Assembly (NCBI RefSeq): GCF_003014695.1
Contig: NZ_PYAS01000001.1
Span: 404,738 to 468,737, forward strand
Reading direction: 5' to 3'
Length of the DNA: 64,000 nucleotides
Source: Dyadobacter jiangsuensis
Lineage (GTDB): Bacteria; Bacteroidota; Bacteroidia; Cytophagales; Spirosomataceae
The notes under the pieces are model-generated. The model did no database searches. It was not told the origin of the DNA and saw only the letters and a program-made list of their open reading frames with translations. Both the position numbers and the translations under genes were made by a program. Of the stretch, positions 17,285 through 26,092 are shown one piece after another (positions within the stretch are counted from its first letter, which is position 1; every line of letters starts with the position of its first letter).

Positions 17285-17893
17285 ATGTATAACCTGATCC
17301 AACGAATCGTACAGCACGACCGGTTGCATGCCCGCTGGCTGAACACATTGTCCTACCTGGAAAACGCAGGTGCGCGGAAGATATCGGCCTGCGAGCACCG
17401 GACTGCGGTGGAAATCATTCAATTGAAACATGCCGCAGAGGAACACAGGCATGCTTATATTTTAAAGAAACAGATTTCAAAACTGGCGCCGGAGGCCTGC
17501 CCGGACTATTCGGAGCCTTACCTGTTTGCTGCGGTATCTACCCGGCAATACCTCGCTATGCTGGACATTCAATGCAGCAGGTATATCAAAAGAGTGTTCG
17601 GTTTAAAGGGCTCACAGCTGCGATATGCGGCTTACCTGTTTGTGACCTATCTCATTGAAGTAAGGGCCGATGAACTGTACCCGGTTTACCAGCGGGCACT
17701 TTCGGCCGCGTCGCATAGCGTGACCGTCAAGTCGATTATCGCGGAAGAGGAGGGGCATTTGGAAGAAATGACTTCGCAGCTGAGTCAGTTTTCGGAAGAT
17801 TGGCAGACTCATGCCGAAATATTGCAAAAAATGGAGGAAGGGCTGTTTAACCGGTGGCTGAGCTGCCTGGAAAGCGAGCTCGCCGATGCATGA
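17285..17893 (+). CDS. ferritin-like diiron-type protein, first gene of biotin operon
   Basis: A 202-residue soluble, helical protein without signal peptide. It shows the full iron-ligand pattern of a ferritin-like four-helix bundle: a Glu in YLENAG (~27), E-x-x-H in EEHRH (~57-60), a Glu in LIEVRADE (~130) and E-x-x-H in EEEGH (~160). This is the pattern of rubrerythrin-like and class II diiron oxidases. The ATG start at 17285 lies downstream of the terminator. The gene overlaps bioF by 8 bp, so it is translationally coupled to biotin synthesis. bioB, bioC and bioH are absent here, so it might act in making or protecting a biotin precursor. It could also be an iron store or a tRNA hydroxylase relative. 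The fold is well supported by motif; the role is a guess. Confidence 0.75.
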   Translation: MYNLIQRIVQHDRLHARWLNTLSYLENAGARKISACEHRTAVEIIQLKHAAEEHRHAYILKKQISKLAPEACPDYSEPYLFAAVSTRQYLAMLDIQCSRYIKRVFGLKGSQLRYAAYLFVTYLIEVRADELYPVYQRALSAASHSVTVKSIIAEEEGHLEEMTSQLSQFSEDWQTHAEILQKMEEGLFNRWLSCLESELADA

Positions 17894-19007
17894 CAACGTG
17901 CTGGCAGACCTCTCGCAGGCCCTTACCGACCGGCAGGAGCAGGGTATTCTCCGGAAATTGCGAACGAGACAGCCGGGTACCGATTTTTATTCCAATGATT
18001 ACCTGGGACTGGCAGCCAATGATGCGTGCCACGAAATGCTTCTGGCTTCCCTGCACGACAACCCGCAATGGCTGCGCGGGGGTACCGGGTCGCGGCTGGT
18101 GAGCGGCAACTCGGCGTTAACATTATCGGTCGAGGATTTTATCGCGGCCGAGCATCAAACCGAACGGGCGCTGCTGTTTCCGTCGGGGTATATGGCCAAT
18201 ATGGCTTTGTTTTCCTGCCTCCCGAAACGGAATGATACCATCCTGCTCGATGAGTTTGTTCACCGCTCGGTGCTCGACGGTTGCCGCCTTTCGTTTGCCG
18301 GTAAATTGCGGTTTCGGCACAATGACCTGGACCATCTGGAAAGCCGCCTTGCCAAAACAAAGGGGAAATGCTGGATCGCAGTCGAAAGCCTGTACTCGAT
18401 GGAAGGTGATTTCGCACCCCTCCACGACCTGGTGGTGCTGGCAGAGCGTTACGGGGCTTCATTGATTGTCGATGAAGCACATGCCATGGGCGTTTTCGGG
18501 CACGGGCTCGTGTGCGACGCGCGCTTGCAGGAGCGGGTATTCGCGACCGTGGTCACGTATGGAAAGGCAATGGGTGCACACGGGGCAGCCATATTGTCGC
18601 GCGGCACCGTGATCGACTACCTCATCAACTTCGCAGCTCCATTCATTTATACCACCGCCCTGCCGGATTTGTTTGCGGCGACCATCAGGAACAATTATAC
18701 TTTCCTGAAAATGAATCCGCACCTGCGCGACGATCTGCAAGGCCGGATCCGTCACTTTTCCGCAGCCGGACTACCAACACTTTCCGGCGCAGGGAGCCCG
18801 ATTCAGGCCATACCGTTTTCTGGCGTTGCCAGGCTGGCGGCGGCTAAGGAATTCCTCGAGGCCCGATCGCTTTTTGCATTTGCGGTACGGCCTCCTACCG
18901 TGAAAGCCGGCTCCGAACGCTTGCGTGTGAGCCTGCATGCATTCAACACCCATGCGGAAATCCAACAACTTACCGACTTGCTAAAACAGCTTTATGACAC
19001 CGAATAG
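17886..19007 (+). CDS. bioF: 8-amino-7-oxononanoate synthase
   Basis: A 373-residue PLP-dependent alpha-oxoamine synthase. It condenses pimeloyl-ACP (or -CoA) with L-alanine to form 8-amino-7-oxononanoate, the first committed ring-forming step of biotin synthesis. Family motifs are FYSNDYLGLA near the N-terminus, GTGSRLVSGN, IVDEAHAMGVFG (the Asp that contacts the PLP pyridine) and TYGKAMGAHGA with the PLP lysine near residue 227. The length is typical. It overlaps the ferritin-like gene by 8 bp and bioD by 14 bp, so the operon is tightly coupled. The protein is cytoplasmic. Confidence 0.95.
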   Translation: MHDNVLADLSQALTDRQEQGILRKLRTRQPGTDFYSNDYLGLAANDACHEMLLASLHDNPQWLRGGTGSRLVSGNSALTLSVEDFIAAEHQTERALLFPSGYMANMALFSCLPKRNDTILLDEFVHRSVLDGCRLSFAGKLRFRHNDLDHLESRLAKTKGKCWIAVESLYSMEGDFAPLHDLVVLAERYGASLIVDEAHAMGVFGHGLVCDARLQERVFATVVTYGKAMGAHGAAILSRGTVIDYLINFAAPFIYTTALPDLFAATIRNNYTFLKMNPHLRDDLQGRIRHFSAAGLPTLSGAGSPIQAIPFSGVARLAAAKEFLEARSLFAFAVRPPTVKAGSERLRVSLHAFNTHAEIQQLTDLLKQLYDTE

Positions 19008-19632
19008 GACTACCTTGTTCGTCACCGGGATCGGAACGGATGTGGGGAAAACAGTCTGCTCCGCCGTTCTGACGGAATGGTACCAGGCCGACTACTGGAA
19101 ACCCGTGCAAGCGGGTACACTAAGTCACTCCGACCGGAAAACGGTTTCCGGCCTGACGGGTCCCGATATTGTAACGCACCCGGAGGCCGTTCGCCTCAAA
19201 TTGGCCGCATCACCGCACAAAGCCGCGCGGAAAGAGCAACGGTGCATTGCGGCCGGCGATCTGGTCCCTCCCGAAACACAAAATCATCTTATTATCGAAG
19301 GTGCGGGCGGGTTGTATGTGCCTATCAATGAGCAGTTTTGTGTGATAGACTGGGTCGAAAGCCTCGGCGTGCCGGTCGCATTGGTCGCGCGGAACTACCT
19401 GGGTTGTATCAATCATACTTTGCTATCGATTCAGGCGCTCAAACAGCGGTCTATTCCGTTAAAGTACCTGATTTTCAACGGGCCGTTTGACGAGGATACG
19501 CGACGCGTCATTCTTTCGTACCCGGATATCCAGGCGACGGTACTCGATATCCCGGACTTCAAAACATTAAATCCACCAAGCATTGCCCGTGCCGCCCGCC
19601 GCCTGCGCAGGGAGCATGGTAATCCCGTTTAA
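18994..19632 (+). CDS. bioD: dethiobiotin synthetase
   Basis: A 212-residue P-loop enzyme that closes the ureido ring of 7,8-diaminononanoate with CO2 and ATP. The N-terminal LFVTGIGTDVGKTVCSAVL contains the GxxTxVGKT P-loop (residues ~12-20). It continues with WKPVQAG, with a conserved Lys, and IIEGAGGLYVPI, the BioD signature for Mg and substrate binding. It overlaps the end of bioF by 14 bp and is followed 3 bp later by bioA, which makes its substrate. Confidence 0.95.
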   Translation: MTPNRTTLFVTGIGTDVGKTVCSAVLTEWYQADYWKPVQAGTLSHSDRKTVSGLTGPDIVTHPEAVRLKLAASPHKAARKEQRCIAAGDLVPPETQNHLIIEGAGGLYVPINEQFCVIDWVESLGVPVALVARNYLGCINHTLLSIQALKQRSIPLKYLIFNGPFDEDTRRVILSYPDIQATVLDIPDFKTLNPPSIARAARRLRREHGNPV

Positions 19633-19635
19633 AAA

Positions 19636-20910
19636 ATGAACACGCAAAATCTTACCTGGGCGCAGCGCGACAGTGCCGTGAACTGGCACCCTTTTACGCC
19701 GATCAAGACGGCCGGTGAAGCTGTGGCCATCCTCCGAGGAGAAGGGGCCTATTTATATGATGAAAACGGCAAACGCTATATTGACGCCATCTCGTCGTGG
19801 TGGGTGAATTTGCACGGGCATGCACATCCGTACATCGCGGAGCAGGTGTACGAGCAGTTGCGCACGCTGGAACACGTCATTTTTGCGGGCTTCACGCATC
19901 CGTCGGCCGTAGCGCTTTCGGAGGCACTGCTGGCGGTCCTGCCGGAGAATCAGGAGAAGGTGTTTTATTCGGATAACGGCTCCACGGCCGTGGAAGTGGC
20001 CTTGAAAATGGCTTTACAATACGCCTACAACCGGGGTGAAAAGAAAACTAAAATCCTCGCATTCCGGCAAGGTTACCACGGCGATACTTTCGGGGCGATG
20101 GCCGTTAGCGGCCGCAGCGGCTGGACGGAGCCCTTCGCCGAACTGCTCTTCGATGTAATCCACATTGATCTGCCCACGGCAGAAAACCTGCCCGAAATCC
20201 AGGCATTCGTCGACCAGCATGCCGACGAGGTCGCCTGTTTTGTGTACGAACCATTGGTACTGGGGGCTGGCGGAATGCTGATGTACGAGGCTTCTCAGCT
20301 CGATACCCTGATGCGCTACTGCCGGTCCAGGCATATTCTGCTCGTTCAGGACGAAATATTTGTTGGTTTCGGCCGGACGGGGCGGATGTTCGCGGCCGAC
20401 CATTTAACCGAAAAACCCGATATCATGTGCCTCTCCAAAGGACTCACGGGCGGTACCATGCCTTTGGGCGTTACCACCTGCACCGGGGCGGTTCATCAGG
20501 CATTTTCTACGGATAATGTTTACGGTACATTGTTTCATGGCCATTCCTTTACGGCCAACCCGCTGGCATGCCGGGCGGCGCTGGCCAGTATGGATCTGCT
20601 CAAAAGCGCGGAAACGCAGGCGGCCATTGCCAGGATCTGCAAGCAGCATGAAGCATTCCGCGCACGTATAGCCACGCACGCCACCATACATGCCGTTCGC
20701 CAGCAGGGTACGATCCTGGCCATGAATATCGGCGACAATGGAAAGGATGCCTATTTCCGAAATCAATGCAAGCCTGTTTTCGAGGCTTTACTCCAAAAGG
20801 GCGTTCTGCTTCGCCCGCTTGGAAATGTGCTGTATCTGGTTCCTCCTTATTGCATCAGTGACGAAGATTTGCAATATGTCTACGATTCGATCATCGAAGT
20901 CTTATCCTGA
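19636..20910 (+). CDS. bioA: adenosylmethionine-8-amino-7-oxononanoate aminotransferase
   Basis: A 424-residue class III PLP aminotransferase. It uses S-adenosylmethionine to aminate 8-amino-7-oxononanoate to 7,8-diaminopelargonate. Diagnostic sequence includes WHPFTPIKTA near the N-terminus, ISSWWVNLHGHAHP (BioA-specific tryptophans), GYHGDTFGAMAVSG, QDEIFVGFGRTG and CLSKGLTGG with the PLP lysine near residue 268. It lies 3 bp after bioD and ends the operon, followed by a perfect 13-bp hairpin. Confidence 0.95.
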   Translation: MNTQNLTWAQRDSAVNWHPFTPIKTAGEAVAILRGEGAYLYDENGKRYIDAISSWWVNLHGHAHPYIAEQVYEQLRTLEHVIFAGFTHPSAVALSEALLAVLPENQEKVFYSDNGSTAVEVALKMALQYAYNRGEKKTKILAFRQGYHGDTFGAMAVSGRSGWTEPFAELLFDVIHIDLPTAENLPEIQAFVDQHADEVACFVYEPLVLGAGGMLMYEASQLDTLMRYCRSRHILLVQDEIFVGFGRTGRMFAADHLTEKPDIMCLSKGLTGGTMPLGVTTCTGAVHQAFSTDNVYGTLFHGHSFTANPLACRAALASMDLLKSAETQAAIARICKQHEAFRARIATHATIHAVRQQGTILAMNIGDNGKDAYFRNQCKPVFEALLQKGVLLRPLGNVLYLVPPYCISDEDLQYVYDSIIEVLS

Positions 20911-20941
20911 TTCTTGCTTCACAACATCGGCGCTTCGCCAT

Positions 20942-20974
20942 CACGTCGGGTTACTTTCGTAGTAACCCGACGTG
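20942..20974. terminator. hairpin at the end of the biotin operon
   Basis: CACGTCGGGTTAC (20942-20954) and GTAACCCGACGTG (20962-20974) are perfect 13-bp arms around a 7-base loop. A poor T-run follows (TATATTC), so it may act as a 3' stabiliser or a weak terminator. Confidence 0.6.
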
Positions 20975-20988
20975 TATATTCAATAAAA

Positions 20989-21005
20989 AGTATAGAATAG
21001 TATAG
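20989..21005 (+). promoter_or_regulatory. AGTATAG direct-repeat element, copy 1
   Basis: AGTATAGAATAGTATAG holds two AGTATAG heptamers whose starts are 10 bp apart, one helical turn. The same 17 bases recur 142 bp downstream. This is the pattern expected for tandem binding of a regulator on one DNA face. Confidence 0.5.
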
Positions 21006-21130
21006 TTGTTTCCGTTTCTTATTCAAAACTGCTTTAAAGTGTCTGAATGATACTTATTAATAGCTATTTGGCCTAAAATAGCAGCACGGCCGCTTTTGGT
21101 ATTTCTGGAAAAAATATTTATATTTAAAAT

Positions 21131-21147
21131 AGTATAGAATAGTATAG
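21131..21147 (+). promoter_or_regulatory. AGTATAG direct-repeat element, copy 2
   Basis: An exact second copy of the 17-bp element, about 114 bp before the SusC start codon. It is followed by a degenerate GTTAGAATA. The pair could mark an operator for a local regulator such as the GntR protein at 27616, though no copy was seen in front of that gene. Confidence 0.5.
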
Positions 21148-21260
21148 GTTAGAATAAAATTGTGTTCTTTTGATAAAAAATTAAACAATGTGATTGTGTC
21201 GGGCGGCATCCGGAGGCTGGCCCGGGATAGCTCGTGTTTCACTTTATAACCCTTTTTAAC

Positions 21261-24200
21261 ATGATTTTTTCTACCCGCTTTTCTCCACTGCTGCTGGCCG
21301 TGGCGCTGTTTTTCAGCGCGCTGGCGGTCAGGGCCCAGGTACCGGTTTCGGGCCGGGTAACGGACGCGTCCGGCCCGCTCGTCGGTGTGAGTGTGATCAT
21401 CAAGGGTGCCAATGGCGGCACGTCCACCAATGCGGAAGGACATTTTACGATCAATGTGCCTTCTGCCGATGCGGTTCTCGTTTTTTCTTACATAGGTTAT
21501 ATTCCCCGTGAAATTCAGGTTGGCAAGCAAAGCAAGCTCGATGTGCTGCTCGAAGCCGACACCAAAGCGCTCGACGAAGTGGTGGTGGTAGGCTACGGGA
21601 CCAAAACCCGCGCGGACCTCACCGGATCGGTATCGACGATTAAAGGTGCCGAGCTCGAAAAATCGCCCGCGAGCAACCTCACCAACTCCATCGCCGGCCG
21701 CGTACCGGGCCTGATCGCCAACACGAGGAGTGGCGAGCCGGGCAACGACAACGCGGAGATATTCGTCCGCGGCAAGGCTACGCTCGGCAGTACGGGCGCG
21801 CTCGTCGTGATCGACGGTATTCCCGACCGTTCGGGCGGCTTTGCGCGGTTAAACCCCGCCGATATCGAGTCGTTTACCGTGATCAAGGATGCTACCGCGG
21901 CGATTTACGGGGCCCGCTCGGCCAATGGGGTGATCCTCATCACGACCAAGCGCGGGCAGGCCGGCAAACCGGTGTTGTCCATCGGTACCAACTGGTCGCT
22001 CACGCAGGCGACGCGCGTGCCGCAAATGCTGGGTTCCTACGAATACGCATTGGCTACCAACGAGTACGACCGGATGATCGGCCAGAACCCGACCTGGCCC
22101 GACGCCTCCCTGCAGAAGTTCCGCGACGGCTCCGATCCGCTCTCGTTCCCCAGAACCGACTGGTGGGATGCGACCATGAAAAAACAGGCATTGCAGCACA
22201 ACCAGGTTATTTCCCTGCGCGGCGGTACGGACAAGGTTACCTACTTCCTTTCCGGCCAGTACCAGAAACAGGATGGTATTTACAAAAAGGATGCGGCTTA
22301 TTACAAGCAGGCCCAGGCACGCGCCAACGTGGATATGGCCGTGACCGACAACCTGAAAATCGGGGTGGATGTGCTGTACCGCAACGAGTTCCGCAATTCG
22401 GCGGTCGGCAACTACAATGCCGGGGCGATATTCCGGGAGTTGTGGCTTGCTTATCCGTACCTCGTCCCTATTTATCCGAACGGGCTTGTGGGGCCGGGTA
22501 TCGGCGGTGGGCCCAATAACAGCATGGTGTATGTCACCAGCGGCGAGGCCGGCTACAACCGGAATACCAACGACTATTTGCAGACCAAGACCTATTTCAA
22601 ATGGGATTTGTCCAAGCTGGTCGACGGGGTGTTTTTGGATGGGTATTATGCTTATGACCTCACTTTCTCGAAGAACAAAGCATTTACCAAAACACCTCCG
22701 CCTGCTTTCCGTTACGACGCGGCCACCGGCAAATACGTGCAGATCAACTCGGCCATTAAACCGAGCTTGTCGGAGGTGCGGGGTACATTGAAACAAAACC
22801 TGATGAACATCCGGCTGGGCTATAACAACCGGTTTGGTGACCATTCCGTGGAGGGTTTTGCCGCGTATGAACGCTTCGAAGGCAATGCCGACGAGATCAG
22901 CGCGTTCCGGTCGAACTTCCTCAGCAACTCGCTCGACCAGCTTTCGGCAGGCAGCCTGATCGGCCAGCAGAACAACTCGACTGCCGCGCAGACGGGCCGT
23001 AACAACTTCATCGCCCGCGCTTCCTATGGTTTCAAGAATAAATACCTGTTCGACTACAACATGCGCTACGACGGCTCGCAGAATTTTCCCGAAGGAAAAC
23101 GCTACGGCTTTTTCCCGGCGGTTTCGGCGGCATGGCGCATTTCGCAGGAGGATTTTTTCAATTCCAAAAGCATTACAGAGCTGAAATTGCGCGGCTCGTG
23201 GGGTAAGACCGGTAACGACGTTGTTTCGGCATTCAACTACATTCAGACCTACCTCCTCGGAACCGGTTACGGCTATTCGCTCGGGCCTGCTGCCTCGCAG
23301 GTAAGCTCGCTCGTGCCCGGTCCGACTCCCAACAAAAACATTACCTGGGAAGTAGCTACCACCACCGACGTCGCGCTCGACGCGCAGTTTCTCAAAGGCA
23401 AGCTGGGCGTTACCATCGACTATTTCCGTTCCATGCGCACGGGCATTCTTATCACGCGCAGCGAGTCCGTGCCTGCGTACACGGGCCTGACCCTACCTAA
23501 TCAGAACCTCGGCAAAGTGCTGAACCGCGGGATCGAACTGGAAGCCTATTATAATGGCACCATCGGGAACAGCTTCGGGTACAATATCAGGGGTAACCTC
23601 ACTTTCGCCCGCAACAAGGTTATTTTCATGGACGAGGCCGCAAGCGTGCCTTCCTACCAGCGCAAAACCGACATTCCGATCGACTCGTGGCTCGTGTATG
23701 AATCCGACGGCCTGTACCAGAACCAGGCAGAGATCGACGCCAGCCCGCACCCGGCCAACACGGCTCCCGGAGACATCCGTTATAAGGATATCAATGGCGA
23801 CGGCGCGATCAATGGCCTGGATCAGGTACGGAAATCGTCCGTGCGGACGCCGCAGCTGATCTACGGCACCTCGCTGGGTCTCTCATGGCGGAATCTGGAC
23901 CTTTCGGTGTTCGTGCAGGGCCAGGCAATGGCGCAATCCTACCTCGCACCGGCGGGTTTGAATATGGCCAGGGAGTTTTTCGACGGCCGCTGGCAGAAAG
24001 AGGGGGATAACCAGTTCCCACGCAATTTCAATGGCCCTACCGGCGCATCGAGAGGGGTGAACACGCTTACTTCGGACTTCTGGCTGCGCAATGCGGCATT
24101 CGTGCGGCTGAAAAATGTGGAGCTGGGCTTCACGGTACCTTCCGCTTTGCTGAAAAAGGCCAAAATGCACAGCGCAAGGATCTATATCAATGGCAGCAAC

Positions 24201-24314
24201 CTGTTCTCGATCGACCAGTTCGGGCCTTCTTTTGATCCTGAAATGCCGAACAACACAGGCTACTACTATCCACAGCAGCGTGTCGTGAACCTGGGCGCCA
24301 ATATCAGCTTCTAA
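21261..24314 (+). CDS. SusC/RagA-family TonB-dependent transporter
   Basis: A 1017-residue outer-membrane transporter. I prefer the ATG at 21261 over the in-frame GTG at 21234, because MIFSTRFSPLLLAVALFFSA is a compact signal peptide ending at VRAQ. There is no STN domain, in contrast to the first SusC. A CarboxypepD-like domain (VSGRVTDASGPLVGVSVIIK) comes first. The plug then starts at VVVVGYGTKTRADLTGSVS, with the SusC block VIKDATAAIYGARSANGVI. The barrel ends NISF. The lack of STN fits a locus controlled by a soluble sensor rather than an ECF pair. It pairs with the SusD 17 bp downstream. Confidence 0.95.
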   Translation: MIFSTRFSPLLLAVALFFSALAVRAQVPVSGRVTDASGPLVGVSVIIKGANGGTSTNAEGHFTINVPSADAVLVFSYIGYIPREIQVGKQSKLDVLLEADTKALDEVVVVGYGTKTRADLTGSVSTIKGAELEKSPASNLTNSIAGRVPGLIANTRSGEPGNDNAEIFVRGKATLGSTGALVVIDGIPDRSGGFARLNPADIESFTVIKDATAAIYGARSANGVILITTKRGQAGKPVLSIGTNWSLTQATRVPQMLGSYEYALATNEYDRMIGQNPTWPDASLQKFRDGSDPLSFPRTDWWDATMKKQALQHNQVISLRGGTDKVTYFLSGQYQKQDGIYKKDAAYYKQAQARANVDMAVTDNLKIGVDVLYRNEFRNSAVGNYNAGAIFRELWLAYPYLVPIYPNGLVGPGIGGGPNNSMVYVTSGEAGYNRNTNDYLQTKTYFKWDLSKLVDGVFLDGYYAYDLTFSKNKAFTKTPPPAFRYDAATGKYVQINSAIKPSLSEVRGTLKQNLMNIRLGYNNRFGDHSVEGFAAYERFEGNADEISAFRSNFLSNSLDQLSAGSLIGQQNNSTAAQTGRNNFIARASYGFKNKYLFDYNMRYDGSQNFPEGKRYGFFPAVSAAWRISQEDFFNSKSITELKLRGSWGKTGNDVVSAFNYIQTYLLGTGYGYSLGPAASQVSSLVPGPTPNKNITWEVATTTDVALDAQFLKGKLGVTIDYFRSMRTGILITRSESVPAYTGLTLPNQNLGKVLNRGIELEAYYNGTIGNSFGYNIRGNLTFARNKVIFMDEAASVPSYQRKTDIPIDSWLVYESDGLYQNQAEIDASPHPANTAPGDIRYKDINGDGAINGLDQVRKSSVRTPQLIYGTSLGLSWRNLDLSVFVQGQAMAQSYLAPAGLNMAREFFDGRWQKEGDNQFPRNFNGPTGASRGVNTLTSDFWLRNAAFVRLKNVELGFTVPSALLKKAKMHSARIYINGSNLFSIDQFGPSFDPEMPNNTGYYYPQQRVVNLGANISF

Positions 24315-24331
24315 CCCTTACCATTCAACCG

Positions 24332-26044
24332 ATGAAACCACAAACCAACCATACAATCCAATCCGGCATTCAGGCTGCGAAAAGCGCGGTCGGCTGGTCG
24401 GGAAAACTGCTTGCGGGCATTTCCATCGCGGCAGGCATGCTGGTCATGAACTCCTGCAAGGACGTGCTCGACCTGAAACCACAGAATGCCTATTCGGAGT
24501 CCGACGTATGGACCGATCCGAACCTCGTACAGGTATTTGTGAACGGCATTTACAATCAGACGGTGATGGCATACAAAGACGGCGGCTTCGGCTGGGGCGC
24601 GCAAACCGACGAGCTGTACGGTAACTTCAACTGGACCAACGAAAACAGCTACGTACAAGGCGAAGCCACGCCCGACAACCAGACATCTTCTTCACTGAAC
24701 CGCTGGGGCGATCTGTATTCGTCCGTTCGCAATTGCAATGTGTTCCTGAAAAACGTAAGCCAGCTGGACACCGTTTCCAATGCGCAAGCCGTGCGGACGA
24801 TGCGCGGAGAGGTTTATTTTCTGCGGGCGCTGGCCTATTTCGAATTGTTGAAGCGATTCGGCGGCGTGCCGCTGATCACCAAGGTGTACGATGTCAACGA
24901 CACAGGTTTTAATGAAAAGCGCGCTTCGTGGACGGAAACCAAGGACTTCATTCTCGCCGACATCGAACAGGCAGGAAAGTTATTACCCGCGGCCTATTCG
25001 GCCGACCTCGACAAAGGCCGCGCGACGACAGGCGCCGTTCTGGCCCTCAAATCAAGATTGCTGCTGTACGCGGCGAGCCCCTATTTCAATACCTCCGGCG
25101 ATAAAAAGCGCTGGCAACAAGCCAAGGAGGCGGCGAAAGCCGTGATCGATTTCAAAGGCGCGTCCTATGCCTTGTATGGGAGTGCAGCCAATGGGACGTA
25201 CAACAAGACTTACCTGGAATTTTTCAATCCCGAGGTGATCTTTGCCCGCGTTTACAGCGGACTGGCGAGAGCCGACCGGTACAATACCGTGAGCCGCGAC
25301 CTCAGTCCGAATGGTTATGAGGGTTACAGCGCCTATAATGTGATCCAGCAAATGGTCGATGCTTTCGAAATGGCCGACGGGACTGCATTCAGCTGGGCCA
25401 ACCCGGTGCATGCGAAAAGCCCGTATGCCAACCGTGATCCGCGTTTTTATGCGACGATCCTGGCCAACAACCAGCTGTTCAAAGGCCGCACCACGCAGTT
25501 TTTTGAAGGCGGGGACGATTCACCGCAGAGCCCGTATTCTCCATGGAATGCCTCCAAGACGCGCTATGTGATCCGTAAAATGGTGGACGAGTCGGTCGAC
25601 TGGCAGAAGCAGGACTATGCTGCCTCGCAATGGGTCGGTTTCAGGCTGTCGGAAATTTACCTGAACTACATGGAAGCCTGTGCGGCATTGGGCGAGGACG
25701 GCGAAGCGCTTACCTACCTGAACAAGCTGCGGTCGCAAAAAGCAGGTATGCCGCCGGTGAATGCGTCCGGCGCGGCATTAATGGACAAGATCAGGCAGGA
25801 GCGCCGCATTGAACTTTGCTTTGAAGGCCATCGCTATTTTGACATCCGGCGGTGGGGTATGGCCGAGATAGGGTCGAAGGATGCGCTGGGCGTGATCATT
25901 ACCAAGCAGGCCGATGGCACGTTTACCTATCAATCGGCCACTGTACAGAAGCGGACGTGGCTCCCGGCGCTCTATTTCTACCCGATTCCGCGGACGGAGT
26001 TGCAGCGGAACCCGGCATTGACCCAGAATCCCGATTATAATTGA
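24332..26044 (+). CDS. SusD/RagB-family outer-membrane lipoprotein
   Basis: A 570-residue glycan-binding lipoprotein. The N-terminus is longer than usual, with about 40 residues before the lipobox VMNSC. Family blocks are MRGEVYFLRALAYFELLKRF followed by GGVP, FRLSEIYLNYMEACAALGED, and the C-terminal IRQERRIELCFEGHRYFDIR. It starts 17 bp after SusC. The next gene encodes a six-hairpin glycosidase, which suggests the oligosaccharide is processed by that enzyme, but the glycan is not identifiable. Confidence 0.94.
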   Translation: MKPQTNHTIQSGIQAAKSAVGWSGKLLAGISIAAGMLVMNSCKDVLDLKPQNAYSESDVWTDPNLVQVFVNGIYNQTVMAYKDGGFGWGAQTDELYGNFNWTNENSYVQGEATPDNQTSSSLNRWGDLYSSVRNCNVFLKNVSQLDTVSNAQAVRTMRGEVYFLRALAYFELLKRFGGVPLITKVYDVNDTGFNEKRASWTETKDFILADIEQAGKLLPAAYSADLDKGRATTGAVLALKSRLLLYAASPYFNTSGDKKRWQQAKEAAKAVIDFKGASYALYGSAANGTYNKTYLEFFNPEVIFARVYSGLARADRYNTVSRDLSPNGYEGYSAYNVIQQMVDAFEMADGTAFSWANPVHAKSPYANRDPRFYATILANNQLFKGRTTQFFEGGDDSPQSPYSPWNASKTRYVIRKMVDESVDWQKQDYAASQWVGFRLSEIYLNYMEACAALGEDGEALTYLNKLRSQKAGMPPVNASGAALMDKIRQERRIELCFEGHRYFDIRRWGMAEIGSKDALGVIITKQADGTFTYQSATVQKRTWLPALYFYPIPRTELQRNPALTQNPDYN

Positions 26045-26092
26045 TTGAGGATATTTATAAAGACATTGTATTTTAATTCAAAAACAAAAGGA

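Larger units (their letters stand above)
20975..21260 (+). promoter_or_regulatory. AT-rich regulatory region upstream of the second susC
   Basis: About 285 bases without a gene between the bio hairpin and SusC. The region is much more AT-rich than the coding DNA around it. Its clear content is two identical 17-bp copies of a direct-repeat element (20989-21005 and 21131-21147). I found no convincing TAnnTTTG promoter. The last 60 bases become GC-rich again. Confidence 0.5.

Noticed and set aside
20989..21147. CRISPR-like repeat pair
   Set aside because: Only two 17-bp units 142 bp apart with no regular spacers and no cas genes nearby.
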